Assembly (NCBI GenBank): GCA_964230215.1
Contig: CAXRGQ010000007.1
Coordinates: 682,001 to 746,000, forward strand
Origin: JAUILH01 sp964230215
Lineage (GTDB): Bacteria; Bacteroidota; Bacteroidia; Flavobacteriales_D; JAUILH01
Length of the DNA: 64,000 nucleotides
Direction of reading: 5' to 3'
The translations under genes were made by a program, and so were the position numbers. How positions within the stretch are numbered: position 1 is the stretch's first letter; the number at the start of each line of letters is the position of its first letter. The notes beneath the pieces were generated by a model. It saw only the letters and a list, made by a program, of their open reading frames with translations, was not told where the DNA came from and did not search any database. Of the stretch, positions 31,198 through 39,760 are shown piece after piece.

Positions 31198-33027
31198 CTA
31201 CACGCGGACACCCATTAATAATATGTCATCTATTTGCTCATATTGACCTTTCCATTTTTCAATTTCCTCACTAAATATCTGTCCCTGCTCTGCCATGGGC
31301 TTGTCGCTTATAGATAGGATTAATTTACGAAATTTACTGTACATGAACTTTTTCCCTTTTGGCCCTCCAAACTGATCGGCATAACCGTCTGAGAAAATAT
31401 ATATTTTGTCGCCTTCTTTTAACTTTATTTTATGATTGGTGTAAAATTGATCTGTCATGCTTCCAATGGCAAATTTATCGGCTTTAGTAATTTCAATCTT
31501 ACCGTCCCTCACCAAATATAGAGGATTGTTGGCCCCAGCGTATTCCAACTCCAAATTATCACGATCAAGTGCACACATGGCTAAGTCCATTCCATCTCTA
31601 ACCGAGTTGTCTTCGGTAGTTTTATTTAAGGTTGCAGATGCATTGCGATTTAGATCGTCCAAAATTTTTGCTGGCTCCGCCAATTGGTGTTCACGCACTG
31701 CCTGATTCAGCGCATTCGCCCCTACAAGACTCATGAAGGCTCCTGGCACACCATGCCCCGTACAATCTACAGCGGCAAACAAAGTTTTCCCCTTACATTG
31801 CCCAAACCAGTAGAAGTCACCCGAAACAATGTCTTTTGGCTTAAATAAAACAAAAGATTCAGGAACCAACTCCTTAATTAGACTCTCAGGAGGAAGTATA
31901 GAATCCTGCAATCTCTTTGCATAACGAATACTGTCTGTAACATCTTTGTAGAGCTCTTCAACCTTTAGACGCTGTCTTTCGATTTCATCTCTTTGACGCA
32001 CCACTTCTTCCGTTCGTTCTACTACCTTCTGCTCAAGAATACGCTCATTTTCGGCAAGGTCATCGCGCATTTTTAGTAGCGCATGTCCAAGGGTATCTTC
32101 GTCACTTAATGGTTGATAGTCATAGTCAAAGTTACCAGAACCCACTTGATGAGAGAACTCCGTAGTCCTTTCAAAACCATCAATCATACGATTTAGTGCA
32201 GCTGCCATTTCACCTACTTCATCATTGGATGGTTTAAGTCGATTATCCGGAATAACACCGCGCCCCATTTTATTGAGCATCCCCTTAAGCTTGTTAACGG
32301 GTTTTACAATAGAGCTTGTGGTATAGACGCCCACTACGATACATGATCCAACAAATACAAATGCTAAAATGGCTACCTGTTTAAGAAGCTGTTTAAGAGA
32401 CTCGTCTGTTCGTGCAGTTGCCTCATTTCTCTTGGCTGTTGCCTTGCGCTCACTTGACTCGTGTCGTCGAATTAAGTCACTTAAGTTGTCTTGAATTTTC
32501 TTGGAAATGACATCCATTTTACCACCAGAAGCGATTACGTTGTCGGCTTCAGCATATCTTATAAAGTCGCTGTAGTCCTCCATTTGCGCTAAATTTGTTC
32601 TTACAACCATGTACATTTCAAACAGGCTGTCTAGCTGTGCTTCAAGCATAATGGAGATTTCTTTCTCCGTTTCGTTGTCCCAGCTACTTCTAAGTTCACG
32701 AATAAACTCCAGTTCTTTTGGAATTTCTTCGTCAACTAAGTAACGTAAGCGAACTTTGTCTTTGTCGTCGTCTCTACTTTCGGATTTAACCCAGATAGTA
32801 ATCAGCTTTTTTGATTCTAATACTTGGGTTTTTATTTCATTAAGGGTTTGAAGAGATGGAGTATATACTTCCTCAATTTTCTTTTTAAGTCGATTGGACT
32901 CTTCATTGGCGTCATTGGATGCCGTAACATTTAGGAAAATCAAGATAAATATTACGATCGTAAGCAGGATGAGCAAGCCAAAACCAAGTCCGATTCTACG
33001 TCCTATTGTAAACCTGAATTTACTCAT
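31198..33027 (-). CDS. HAMP-linked SpoIIE/PP2C-type serine phosphatase sensor
   Basis: The 609-residue protein has two membrane helices (about 13-32 and 218-240) enclosing a helical periplasmic sensor (about 33-217). A HAMP domain (about 241-295), a coiled coil with R-x-x-E-V-V-R-Q-R-D-E-I-E-R-Q (about 325-360) and a SpoIIE PP2C domain (about 385-609) follow. Metal-site acids are visible: Asp404 (S-G-D-F-Y-W), Asp421 (D-C-T-G-H-G-V-P-G-A-F-M), Asp547 (F-S-D-G-Y-A-D-Q-F) and Asp600/Asp601 (I-D-D-I-L-L). The predicted job is dephosphorylating a serine protein in response to a periplasmic signal. No anti-anti-sigma target is nearby. The upstream YfiR-like and TPR genes probably feed its sensor domain. 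Confidence 0.93.
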   Translation of the reverse strand: MSKFRFTIGRRIGLGFGLLILLTIVIFILIFLNVTASNDANEESNRLKKKIEEVYTPSLQTLNEIKTQVLESKKLITIWVKSESRDDDKDKVRLRYLVDEEIPKELEFIRELRSSWDNETEKEISIMLEAQLDSLFEMYMVVRTNLAQMEDYSDFIRYAEADNVIASGGKMDVISKKIQDNLSDLIRRHESSERKATAKRNEATARTDESLKQLLKQVAILAFVFVGSCIVVGVYTTSSIVKPVNKLKGMLNKMGRGVIPDNRLKPSNDEVGEMAAALNRMIDGFERTTEFSHQVGSGNFDYDYQPLSDEDTLGHALLKMRDDLAENERILEQKVVERTEEVVRQRDEIERQRLKVEELYKDVTDSIRYAKRLQDSILPPESLIKELVPESFVLFKPKDIVSGDFYWFGQCKGKTLFAAVDCTGHGVPGAFMSLVGANALNQAVREHQLAEPAKILDDLNRNASATLNKTTEDNSVRDGMDLAMCALDRDNLELEYAGANNPLYLVRDGKIEITKADKFAIGSMTDQFYTNHKIKLKEGDKIYIFSDGYADQFGGPKGKKFMYSKFRKLILSISDKPMAEQGQIFSEEIEKWKGQYEQIDDILLMGVRV

Positions 33028-33045
33028 ATTGACGAATCTACGATA

Positions 33046-33939
33046 TTATTCGTTAGATTCTTGGAGTTCCTTCTTCTTTTTGCGCCACATTTCAACTTTT
33101 TCTGGTTGATTTAGCTCATAATCGATACCCTCGAGACCAGTTAAGATATCAATATTTTTTGGGTCTAATTGATGTGCTTTAACCATGTATGGTCTTGACT
33201 TTAAGAATAGAACAACCGTTTTATCTTGGGTGTCAAAAATAACTTCCATGCTACCATCTTCGGGAATAGATAGAAGAAGGTCAACACCCTTGTTGTAGTA
33301 CAGAATACCAATCTCGTAATTAGCATCAACATTTAATGAGTCGATTTCGAGTGTTTTAGAGTAGGCGTCTATGGCCTTATCCCACAACTCAGCTTGTCCT
33401 TTCTTGTCAGAATTGTAGGTAGCATGTAAGATAAATCCAAGAGAGTTATAGAACTCAATGTTTTTAGCCCTTAGGTCAACATTTGGCCTTGCAATTTTCA
33501 TTAATCGTCTGAAATTATCAAAGCTTTCCCCAGCTAAATGATAGTCCTTATCATTCATTGACCGTGCTGCCTCATTATTATAAGATACGGCGATATTATA
33601 AAGTCCTTTATTGGCTTTTTCAGTAAAGTTTCCAGCAGTATCTAGCTCAAGAATTTTGCTAAAAGCTTCTTCAGCCACATCTCTTGACTCAGCGTCACGA
33701 GACATCTTATCAAGCTTTGTAAACTTGTCATAATATACAAACCCTCGAATTAACCAGGTCTGCGGGTCGCTTGGAGACCCAACTTCCATTACAGATGAGT
33801 CTGAATATGTGCATGCAATAGCAATTTCGCCTTTTTTGTAAGCTTCAAACGCGCGATTAACATAAGACACTTGAGCACTACCAAGTACACTTACCATAAG
33901 CACAAACACTAGGGGCAATATGTTTAATAGTTTTCTCAT
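33046..33939 (-). CDS. Periplasmic TPR-like protein
   Basis: The 297-residue product has a signal peptide (M-R-K to G-S-A-Q, about 1-23) followed by helical tetratricopeptide-like repeats (A-F-E-A-Y-K-K-G-E, A-F-S-K-I-L-E-L-D, A-I-D-A-Y-S-K-T-L-E-I-D, and A-N-Y-E-I-G-I-L-Y-Y-N-K-G). The highly charged C-terminus reads K-K-K-K-E-L-Q. It should act as an extracytoplasmic docking protein. It overlaps the yfiR-like gene by 4 bases (ATGA), so the two are translationally coupled, and precedes the PP2C sensor gene by 18 bases. I infer that it links YfiR to the PP2C sensor domain or to envelope material. Confidence 0.82.
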   Translation of the reverse strand: MRKLLNILPLVFVLMVSVLGSAQVSYVNRAFEAYKKGEIAIACTYSDSSVMEVGSPSDPQTWLIRGFVYYDKFTKLDKMSRDAESRDVAEEAFSKILELDTAGNFTEKANKGLYNIAVSYNNEAARSMNDKDYHLAGESFDNFRRLMKIARPNVDLRAKNIEFYNSLGFILHATYNSDKKGQAELWDKAIDAYSKTLEIDSLNVDANYEIGILYYNKGVDLLLSIPEDGSMEVIFDTQDKTVVLFLKSRPYMVKAHQLDPKNIDILTGLEGIDYELNQPEKVEMWRKKKKELQESNE

Positions 33940-34454
33940 TTTACGTTTGCGGCATAACTCACTATACGCGAATTGATAATTAGTTTATTTTGTTGAGCAT
34001 TGGTTTTGCTTAGCTCAAATACGGTTCTATTATTTTGGGCAAAAAAGTTTATTACAGCACCATTTTCCAGACCCTCCGGAGACTCGGAAATGACTAAGGT
34101 GCTTTTGCTTTTAAATTTAGACGCAAGGCTTTTTACACTTGAACTTTTGTCCTCGGCTACATATAAAATGTGACATTTTTTAATGTCGGATACAGTGTTA
34201 AATTTTACGATTTTAATGGGTTGCGAACCAACGGTTTTTCCCGAATGGTTCTTAACCAGCTCGTCATACAGCGATTCATTACCATAAACTCCAATTAGGA
34301 AAGTGCCAGTTTTGAATTCTTTTGGCCAATCTATCTGCGTTGCAAACTGATACAGCATTAAGGACTTAAGTCTATTTCGCCCATCCTGCGGTGCAGGAGC
34401 ATTCATCGACATAAATGTCAAAGCAAGAATCGTTATGTAGATGAGTTTCTTCAT
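33936..34454 (-). CDS. YfiR-like periplasmic regulatory protein (DUF4154)
   Basis: The start is placed at 34454, the Met that opens the signal peptide (M-K-K-L-I-Y-I to M-N-A-P-A). An ATG five codons earlier (34469) is less likely. The product is about 172 residues and matches the YfiR/DUF4154 pattern: K-x-x-x-L-Y-Q-F-A-x-x-I-D-W-P at the N-terminus of the mature domain, then F-L-I-G-V-Y-G-N, C-H-I-L-Y-V-A and the late I-N-F-F-A-Q-N-N-R-x-x-F-E-L with a final I-N-S-R-I-V-S-Y-A. In Pseudomonas YfiR holds the HAMP-GGDEF protein YfiN off. Here the HAMP partner two genes on carries a PP2C domain instead. It overlaps the TPR gene by 4 bases. Confidence 0.88.
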   Translation of the reverse strand: MKKLIYITILALTFMSMNAPAPQDGRNRLKSLMLYQFATQIDWPKEFKTGTFLIGVYGNESLYDELVKNHSGKTVGSQPIKIVKFNTVSDIKKCHILYVAEDKSSSVKSLASKFKSKSTLVISESPEGLENGAVINFFAQNNRTVFELSKTNAQQNKLIINSRIVSYAANVK

Positions 34455-34543
34455 TAAAGAAGTTGGCAAAATAGCAGTTGCAATATACTAATTTTTAATT
34501 CCACTGGCGACTATTGCGATAATTGTGCCAAATTACAAATGTT

Positions 34544-35011
34544 CTATGAAATCATTGAAGCTACAAAGCTAAAAAAGGCACCAACGATCAGATATCTGAT
34601 GGCATAATTTAAATGATGCCAAGGACTAATGACGAAATCAATTTCCTCTAGCTTCATAAATTTTGGTTGTAACTTAGAATAAATTAAAAAATCCATTACC
34701 AATAAATCGGCGAGTATATAAATACCATAAATCATAATGTTTATCACAAATAAACTGACTTGGCTAAAGGATGAATTATAGCTAAGTAATTGTGTGTCGC
34801 AATAATTTAAAAAGCCAACCAATACCCCAAAGAATAGGACTAAATATATATAGTATGCGCCGGAACTTCCCTTTAGTTTTCCATTGCTAAGCTCAGATAA
34901 CCAAATGTTTTTATCAATGCGCCAGGTAAGCAAGTAAAACATTATATAAATAGCAGATAATAGAAGACCTTTTTCCACTATGTAGCTCTGTAGTTCAGCC
35001 GATATGTTCAT
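34544..35011 (-). CDS. Small integral membrane protein
   Basis: This 155-residue protein has four probable membrane helices (about 11-27, 51-70, 81-105 and 130-152) and no recognised domain. Short loops carry a few charged residues, including W-R-I-D-K-N-I-W. It overlaps the TPR lipoprotein gene by 4 bases (ATGA at 35008-35011), so translation is coupled, and lies 89 bases upstream of the yfiR-like gene. I do not recognise the family. Its conserved-looking coupling suggests it belongs to the same envelope-signalling unit. Confidence 0.7.
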   Translation of the reverse strand: MNISAELQSYIVEKGLLLSAIYIMFYLLTWRIDKNIWLSELSNGKLKGSSGAYYIYLVLFFGVLVGFLNYCDTQLLSYNSSFSQVSLFVINIMIYGIYILADLLVMDFLIYSKLQPKFMKLEEIDFVISPWHHLNYAIRYLIVGAFFSFVASMIS

Positions 35012-35832
35012 TCAATAATATGATTATGCCGATATAAATCAATGTATAGGCTGGTTTGTTTCATTGAACTAGGGGTAATTTCATCTATTGTTTGCTCGTA
35101 CGGAATTATATGCACTTTATATTCTCGCCATGGCAAATATGCAACAGATCTAGAAACGGATAGATTTTCAAAGGCAACTTCTAACTCATTTTCTATCTCA
35201 ATAGGGTCGTAATACTGCAATATTAGCTCTAAGGCTCTTCGTTTAGAAGGGTGGGCATTCCATGGACTTTTTGTTAACGCATGTTGCAGGGTTAGCACCA
35301 AAGCGCTATCGGTTTGACCTAATTTCTCATGACATGCTGCCCTCAACCTATCTAATTCAATAGCGTGTTTTTTAAGTGAAGCTGCGCTGTCCGAATAGTA
35401 TGGATATATAAATGTGCTGTTATTGAAGTATTTAAGTGCGGCGCGATACTCACCCCATTCATAGTATAGAGCACCAATATTTTTACAAGCAATATGTTTG
35501 TAATTAGCACGTGTCTCCCCAATATCTCTAGAACTATCTTTTTCTTGATCATCGATATCCAGCCTAAGTAGCCTTTGATAGCGTTGATAGGCTAGCGCGT
35601 TGCTGTCTATTTCATCATAGATGATAGCAGCGTTGAATATATTTTTTACCGTAAAATTTGATTCTGGATATTTCTCTACCATTTTGTCAAACATAAGGGC
35701 TGCCTTGTATTTTTCACCATCGCCATAATACTCGAAAGCCTTTACAGCTCTTTTTTTCACCTTAAGTTCGGCATCACATGAGCTCGCTAAGAAGCCCAGA
35801 AATATTACTATGTAAACAAATGTTCGCACCAA
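35008..35832 (-). CDS. TPR-like lipoprotein
   Basis: The 274-residue product has a lipobox (A-S-S-C, Cys19). The mature part begins with TPR-like helices (A-F-E-Y-Y-G-D-G-E-K-Y-K-A-A-L-M-F-D-K-M-V-E-K-Y-P-E-S, then A-Y-Q-R-Y-Q-R-L-L-R-L-D, and E-W-G-E-Y-R-A-A-L-K-Y-F). The pattern resembles BamD/YfgC-type tetratricopeptide lipoproteins. It may be the first gene of the minus-strand block, with 88 bases between it and the divergent ileS gene. A role as envelope-facing docking protein is inferred. No catalytic motif is present. Confidence 0.8.
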   Translation of the reverse strand: MVRTFVYIVIFLGFLASSCDAELKVKKRAVKAFEYYGDGEKYKAALMFDKMVEKYPESNFTVKNIFNAAIIYDEIDSNALAYQRYQRLLRLDIDDQEKDSSRDIGETRANYKHIACKNIGALYYEWGEYRAALKYFNNSTFIYPYYSDSAASLKKHAIELDRLRAACHEKLGQTDSALVLTLQHALTKSPWNAHPSKRRALELILQYYDPIEIENELEVAFENLSVSRSVAYLPWREYKVHIIPYEQTIDEITPSSMKQTSLYIDLYRHNHIIE

Positions 35833-35920
35833 GCAAAACTACGAAAGAAGATATACTCCATGAATACTTGTTTAAGATTTGTGTGGGATTCGCTAAATTC
35901 GCACTCCTAAACATCACATC

Positions 35921-38900
35921 ATGAGTCAAAAATACAAAGAGTATAGTGGTTTAAACCTGCCTATTGTAGCATCTGAGGAGCTTTCATTTTGGAAAGAACA
36001 CAATGTCTTTGAAAAAAGCATGGATGACAGCGGTGATAAACCCGGTTACGTGTTTTTTGAAGGGCCTCCATCTGCAAATGGTTTGCCGGGAATTCACCAT
36101 GTAATGGCCAGAGCAATCAAAGATATTTTTTGTAGATATAAGACTTTAAAAGGTCATGTGGTTAAGAGAAAGGCTGGCTGGGACACACACGGTTTACCAG
36201 TTGAGCTAGGCGTTGAAAAAGAACTTGGCATTACCAAGGAAGACATAGGGAAGAAAATTTCGATAGAAGAGTATAATCAAGCTTGTAAGGAAGCAGTTAT
36301 GCGATATACCGATATCTGGAATGATCTTACGGAAAAGATGGGGTATTGGGTTGACATGGATGATCCATACATCACTTACAAGTCCAAATACATGGAGTCG
36401 GTTTGGTGGTTGTTAAAGCAGATTTATAACAAGGAGTTCCTATATAAGGGGTATACAATTCAACCGTATAGCCCAGCAGCAGGAACAGGATTGAGTTCAC
36501 ACGAACTAAACCAACCAGGGTGCTATCGAGATGTAAAGGACACAACTGTGGTTGCTCAGTTTTTATTGAAGGAGGATGAAATGAAAAAGGCCTTATTTGG
36601 AGAGATGCCTGTTCACTTTATCGCTTGGACAACAACTCCTTGGACCTTGCCCTCTAACACTGCACTTGCAGTAGGGCCAAAAATTAAATACGTTTTAGTT
36701 GAGTCGTATAACCAGTATACTGGCGATAAGATATATGTAGTGCTTGCAGAAGCTTTGGTGGGAAAACAATTCAATGGAAAATATCAGGCAGCTAGCATTG
36801 ACTGTCCGATCAACTCATACACGCATGGAGATAAGAAAATTCCTTATCAAACTCTGAAGGAATTTGTGGGGCAAGATTTATGTGGCCTTAGTTTTCATCA
36901 ACTTATAGACGCATGTCAACCCTATCAGGATGCAGACAAGGCGTTTAGAGTTATTCCTGGCGACTATGTTACAACTGAAGACGGAACAGGGATTGTTCAT
37001 ATAGCACCTACATTTGGTGCGGATGATGCCTTAGTTGCAAAAGAAGCAGGTGTCCCGCCTATGCTGGTTCTAGATAAAAATGACAACCCAGTTCCTCTAG
37101 TGGACTTGCAAGGTAGGTTTGTTGAGCAAATGGGAGAATTGGGCGGTAAGTATGTCAAGAATGAATACTATACTGAAGGTGAAGCGCCCGAAAAGTCGGT
37201 TGATGTGGAGATTGCTATCATGCTGAAAGAGCAAAACAAAGCCTTTAAAGTTGAAAAGTATGAGCACAGCTACCCACATTGTTGGAGAACAGATAAGCCA
37301 GTTTTGTATTACCCACTTGATTCATGGTTTATCAAGGTTACAGAATACAAGCAACGATTAGTTGCTTTGAACAAAACAATCAATTGGAAACCTAAGTCAA
37401 CAGGAGAAGGGCGTTTTGGAAATTGGTTAGAAAACGCAAATGATTGGAACCTATCAAGATCGCGTTTTTGGGGTATTCCATTACCAATTTGGCGCACCGA
37501 AGACGGGTCGGAAACCATTTGTATTGGATCGGCAAAAGAGCTGAAAGAGGCATGTGAGAAGTCGGTGGCTGCTGGGATGATGACGGAAAATCCACTTGCA
37601 AATTTTGATCCTTCAGACATGTCAGAGGAAAACTATGATAAAATTGATTTACACAAAAACTATGTGGACAAGATTATCTTGGTATCTGAGTCTGGGCAGG
37701 CAATGAAGAGAGAAGCCGACTTAATTGATGTCTGGTTTGACTCTGGTTCTATGCCTTATGCGCAATGGCACTATCCGTTCGAAAACAAAGACTTAATTGA
37801 CGGTAATAAAGCTTATCCAGCTGATTTTATTGCTGAGGGGGTTGATCAAACCAGAGGTTGGTTTTACACCTTACATACAATAGCGGGCTTGTGTTTTGAC
37901 TCTGTTGCTTATAAAAATGTTATTTCTAACGGTTTGGTATTAGATAAGAATGGTCAAAAAATGTCGAAGAGACTTGGTAATGCCGTTGACCCGTTTGAAA
38001 CATTAGCTAAATATGGACCAGACGCTACTCGATGGTATATGATTACGAATGCGCAGCCTTGGGATAACTTAAAGTTTGATGAGGAAGGGATTGTTGAAGT
38101 GCAAAGAAAACTATTCGGGACACTATACAATACCTATGGTTTTTTCTCTCTTTATGCAAACGTAGATGGATTTGCATATCAAGAGGAAGAGGTGCCTTAT
38201 GCCGTAAGACCAGAAATTGACAGGTGGATTTTATCCAAATTAAATTCTTTAATAAAGGATGTGGATGCTGCGTATGATGATTATGAGCCAACAAGAGCAG
38301 GCAGATTAATTCAAGATTTTGTGAACGACCAACTAAGTAACTGGTATGTTAGATTATGTAGAAGGCGTTTTTGGAAGGGGGATTATACTAGCGATAAAAT
38401 TGCAGCCTATCAAACACTATATACCTGTCTTGAATCTGTGGCAAAATTGATGGCTCCAATTGCACCGTTTTATTCGGATAGACTATTTAAAGACTTAAAT
38501 GTTGTAAGCGGTAAGGACATGTCTGAATCGGTGCATCTGTCAAGTTTCCCTAAGTCAATGGAAGCAAGTATTGATAGTAATCTTGAGTATAGAATGGAGA
38601 TAGCTCAGAAAGTGTCTTCTATGGTACTGAGTCTGCGTAAAAAGGAGAAGTTAAAGGTAAGACAGCCGCTCCAGAAATTAATGGTGCCTGTGTTGTCCGA
38701 TGAATTCGCTGTAGGTATAAAGCAAGTTGAAGATTTGATTCTTAGTGAAGTAAACATAAAGGAGTTGGAGCTACTAACTGACACAAGCGGTGTATTAGTT
38801 AAAAAGGTTAAGCCAAACTTTAAAACGATTGGTAAAAAGTATGGCAAACACATGAAGGCTATCATAGCAATGGTTAATCAATGGGGGCAGGAAGAAATCG

Positions 38901-39322
38901 CATCCTTAGAGAAAAATCAGGGCTGGAGTGGAAGTATTGAAGGAGACGATCTTTCCTTAGATATGGATGATTTTGAATTAAGCACTGACGATATTCCTGG
39001 GTGGTTAGTTGCAACAGAGGGAGGATTGACAGTGGCCTTAGATATTACGCTTACAGACGCCCTTATCCAAGAAGGTTTGGCAAGAGAGTTGGTCAACCGA
39101 ATTCAGAACATCCGAAAAGAAGAAGGATTGGAGCTTACAGACCGCATAAACCTTAGCATTGCATCAGATAATCGAATAATAGATGCAATCAATAATAATT
39201 TAAATTATATTTGTTCGGAAACGCTGGCAAATGAAGTGGATGTGAAGGATAGAGTTGATGGCGGAAAAGAAGTTGAAATTGATGATGTAAAAGCTAGCAT
39301 ATCCATTCATAAATTGAATTAA
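35921..39322 (+). CDS. ileS: Isoleucyl-tRNA synthetase, eukaryote-like type
   Basis: At 1133 residues this is a complete class I IleRS that charges tRNA-Ile. The HIGH signature reads G-I-H-H (57-60) inside G-P-P-S-A-N-G-L-P, and the W-D-T-H-G-L-P-V-E block follows. The editing (CP1) domain has T-T-P-W-T-L-P-S-N. K-M-S-K-R is at 680-684 and the tRNA anticodon-binding helices cover about 760-960. It lacks the C-terminal zinc finger of E. coli-type IleRS and has the longer C-terminal extension of the type 2 enzymes found in eukaryotes and many Bacteroidota, which are often less sensitive to mupirocin. It is separated from the dksA-like gene by one base, so they are co-transcribed. Confidence 0.97.
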   Translation: MSQKYKEYSGLNLPIVASEELSFWKEHNVFEKSMDDSGDKPGYVFFEGPPSANGLPGIHHVMARAIKDIFCRYKTLKGHVVKRKAGWDTHGLPVELGVEKELGITKEDIGKKISIEEYNQACKEAVMRYTDIWNDLTEKMGYWVDMDDPYITYKSKYMESVWWLLKQIYNKEFLYKGYTIQPYSPAAGTGLSSHELNQPGCYRDVKDTTVVAQFLLKEDEMKKALFGEMPVHFIAWTTTPWTLPSNTALAVGPKIKYVLVESYNQYTGDKIYVVLAEALVGKQFNGKYQAASIDCPINSYTHGDKKIPYQTLKEFVGQDLCGLSFHQLIDACQPYQDADKAFRVIPGDYVTTEDGTGIVHIAPTFGADDALVAKEAGVPPMLVLDKNDNPVPLVDLQGRFVEQMGELGGKYVKNEYYTEGEAPEKSVDVEIAIMLKEQNKAFKVEKYEHSYPHCWRTDKPVLYYPLDSWFIKVTEYKQRLVALNKTINWKPKSTGEGRFGNWLENANDWNLSRSRFWGIPLPIWRTEDGSETICIGSAKELKEACEKSVAAGMMTENPLANFDPSDMSEENYDKIDLHKNYVDKIILVSESGQAMKREADLIDVWFDSGSMPYAQWHYPFENKDLIDGNKAYPADFIAEGVDQTRGWFYTLHTIAGLCFDSVAYKNVISNGLVLDKNGQKMSKRLGNAVDPFETLAKYGPDATRWYMITNAQPWDNLKFDEEGIVEVQRKLFGTLYNTYGFFSLYANVDGFAYQEEEVPYAVRPEIDRWILSKLNSLIKDVDAAYDDYEPTRAGRLIQDFVNDQLSNWYVRLCRRRFWKGDYTSDKIAAYQTLYTCLESVAKLMAPIAPFYSDRLFKDLNVVSGKDMSESVHLSSFPKSMEASIDSNLEYRMEIAQKVSSMVLSLRKKEKLKVRQPLQKLMVPVLSDEFAVGIKQVEDLILSEVNIKELELLTDTSGVLVKKVKPNFKTIGKKYGKHMKAIIAMVNQWGQEEIASLEKNQGWSGSIEGDDLSLDMDDFELSTDDIPGWLVATEGGLTVALDITLTDALIQEGLARELVNRIQNIRKEEGLELTDRINLSIASDNRIIDAINNNLNYICSETLANEVDVKDRVDGGKEVEIDDVKASISIHKLN

Positions 39323-39323
39323 T

Positions 39324-39707
39324 ATGAGCGAAAAAGAAAAGACTAGATTCAGTGATCAGGAGCTTGCAGAGTTTCGTGAAATCATTGAAGGAAAACTGGC
39401 AGAGGCTAGACAAGATTTGGAATTATTAAGAGGTTCCTTATCGCATAAAGATGACCATGGCACTGATGATACAGGGAGATCTTTTAACATGATGGAAGAT
39501 GGATCTGAAACCTTATCACGAGAAGAAATGGCTCAATTAGCATCTCGTCAGGAAAAATTCATTCGAAATCTTGAAAACGCTCTTATACGAATAGAGAATA
39601 AAACGTATGGGGTTTGTAGAGCAACGGGTAAACTAATCCGAAAAGAAAGACTACGTTTAGTACCGCATGCAACACTTAGTATTGAAGCAAAAAACGCTCA
39701 GTCGTAG
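39324..39707 (+). CDS. TraR/DksA-family RNA-polymerase-binding protein
   Basis: This is a 127-residue cytosolic coiled-coil protein that should enter the RNA polymerase secondary channel. The helical hairpin covers about 1-90. The C-terminal globular motif has Y-G-V-C98-R-A-T-G-K-L-I, K-E-R-L and P-H-A-T-L-S-I-E-A-K-N. Only one of the four zinc cysteines of E. coli DksA remains, as is usual for the Bacteroidota form. It starts one base after the ileS stop. Its last codons (GCA AAA AAC) contain an in-frame A_AAA_AAC heptamer, and a -1 shift there would continue straight into the lspA frame. Confidence 0.93.
   Translation: MSEKEKTRFSDQELAEFREIIEGKLAEARQDLELLRGSLSHKDDHGTDDTGRSFNMMEDGSETLSREEMAQLASRQEKFIRNLENALIRIENKTYGVCRATGKLIRKERLRLVPHATLSIEAKNAQS
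39689..39695 (+). promoter_or_regulatory. A_AAA_AAC heptamer in phase with dksA
   Basis: The last A of codon GCA plus AAA AAC gives the X_XXY_YYZ slippery heptamer used for -1 frameshifting. The dksA frame stops at 39705-39707, while the -1 frame runs open into lspA. The heptamer arises from the conserved residues Ala-Lys-Asn, so it may be coincidental. A perfect stem-loop CGGTCAG-CATC-CTGACCG lies 46 bases downstream (39741-39758), too far for a classical stimulator. Confidence 0.3.
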
Positions 39708-39740
39708 ACAAGCAAATTAGAAATAGAATTATTATAGCAA

Positions 39741-39758
39741 CGGTCAGCATCCTGACCG
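39741..39758 (+). promoter_or_regulatory. Stem-loop just before the annotated lspA start
   Basis: CGGTCAG, loop CATC, CTGACCG form a perfect 7-bp hairpin that ends 2 bases before the only near-canonical lspA start (TTG 39761). It lies inside the frame that encodes the likely first membrane helix of LspA, so it may influence initiation or be a coding coincidence. Confidence 0.4.
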
Positions 39759-39760
39759 TT

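Noticed and set aside
37309..37620. 103-residue minus-strand frame inside ileS
   Set aside because: It overlaps the catalytic core of ileS and has no domain or start signal.
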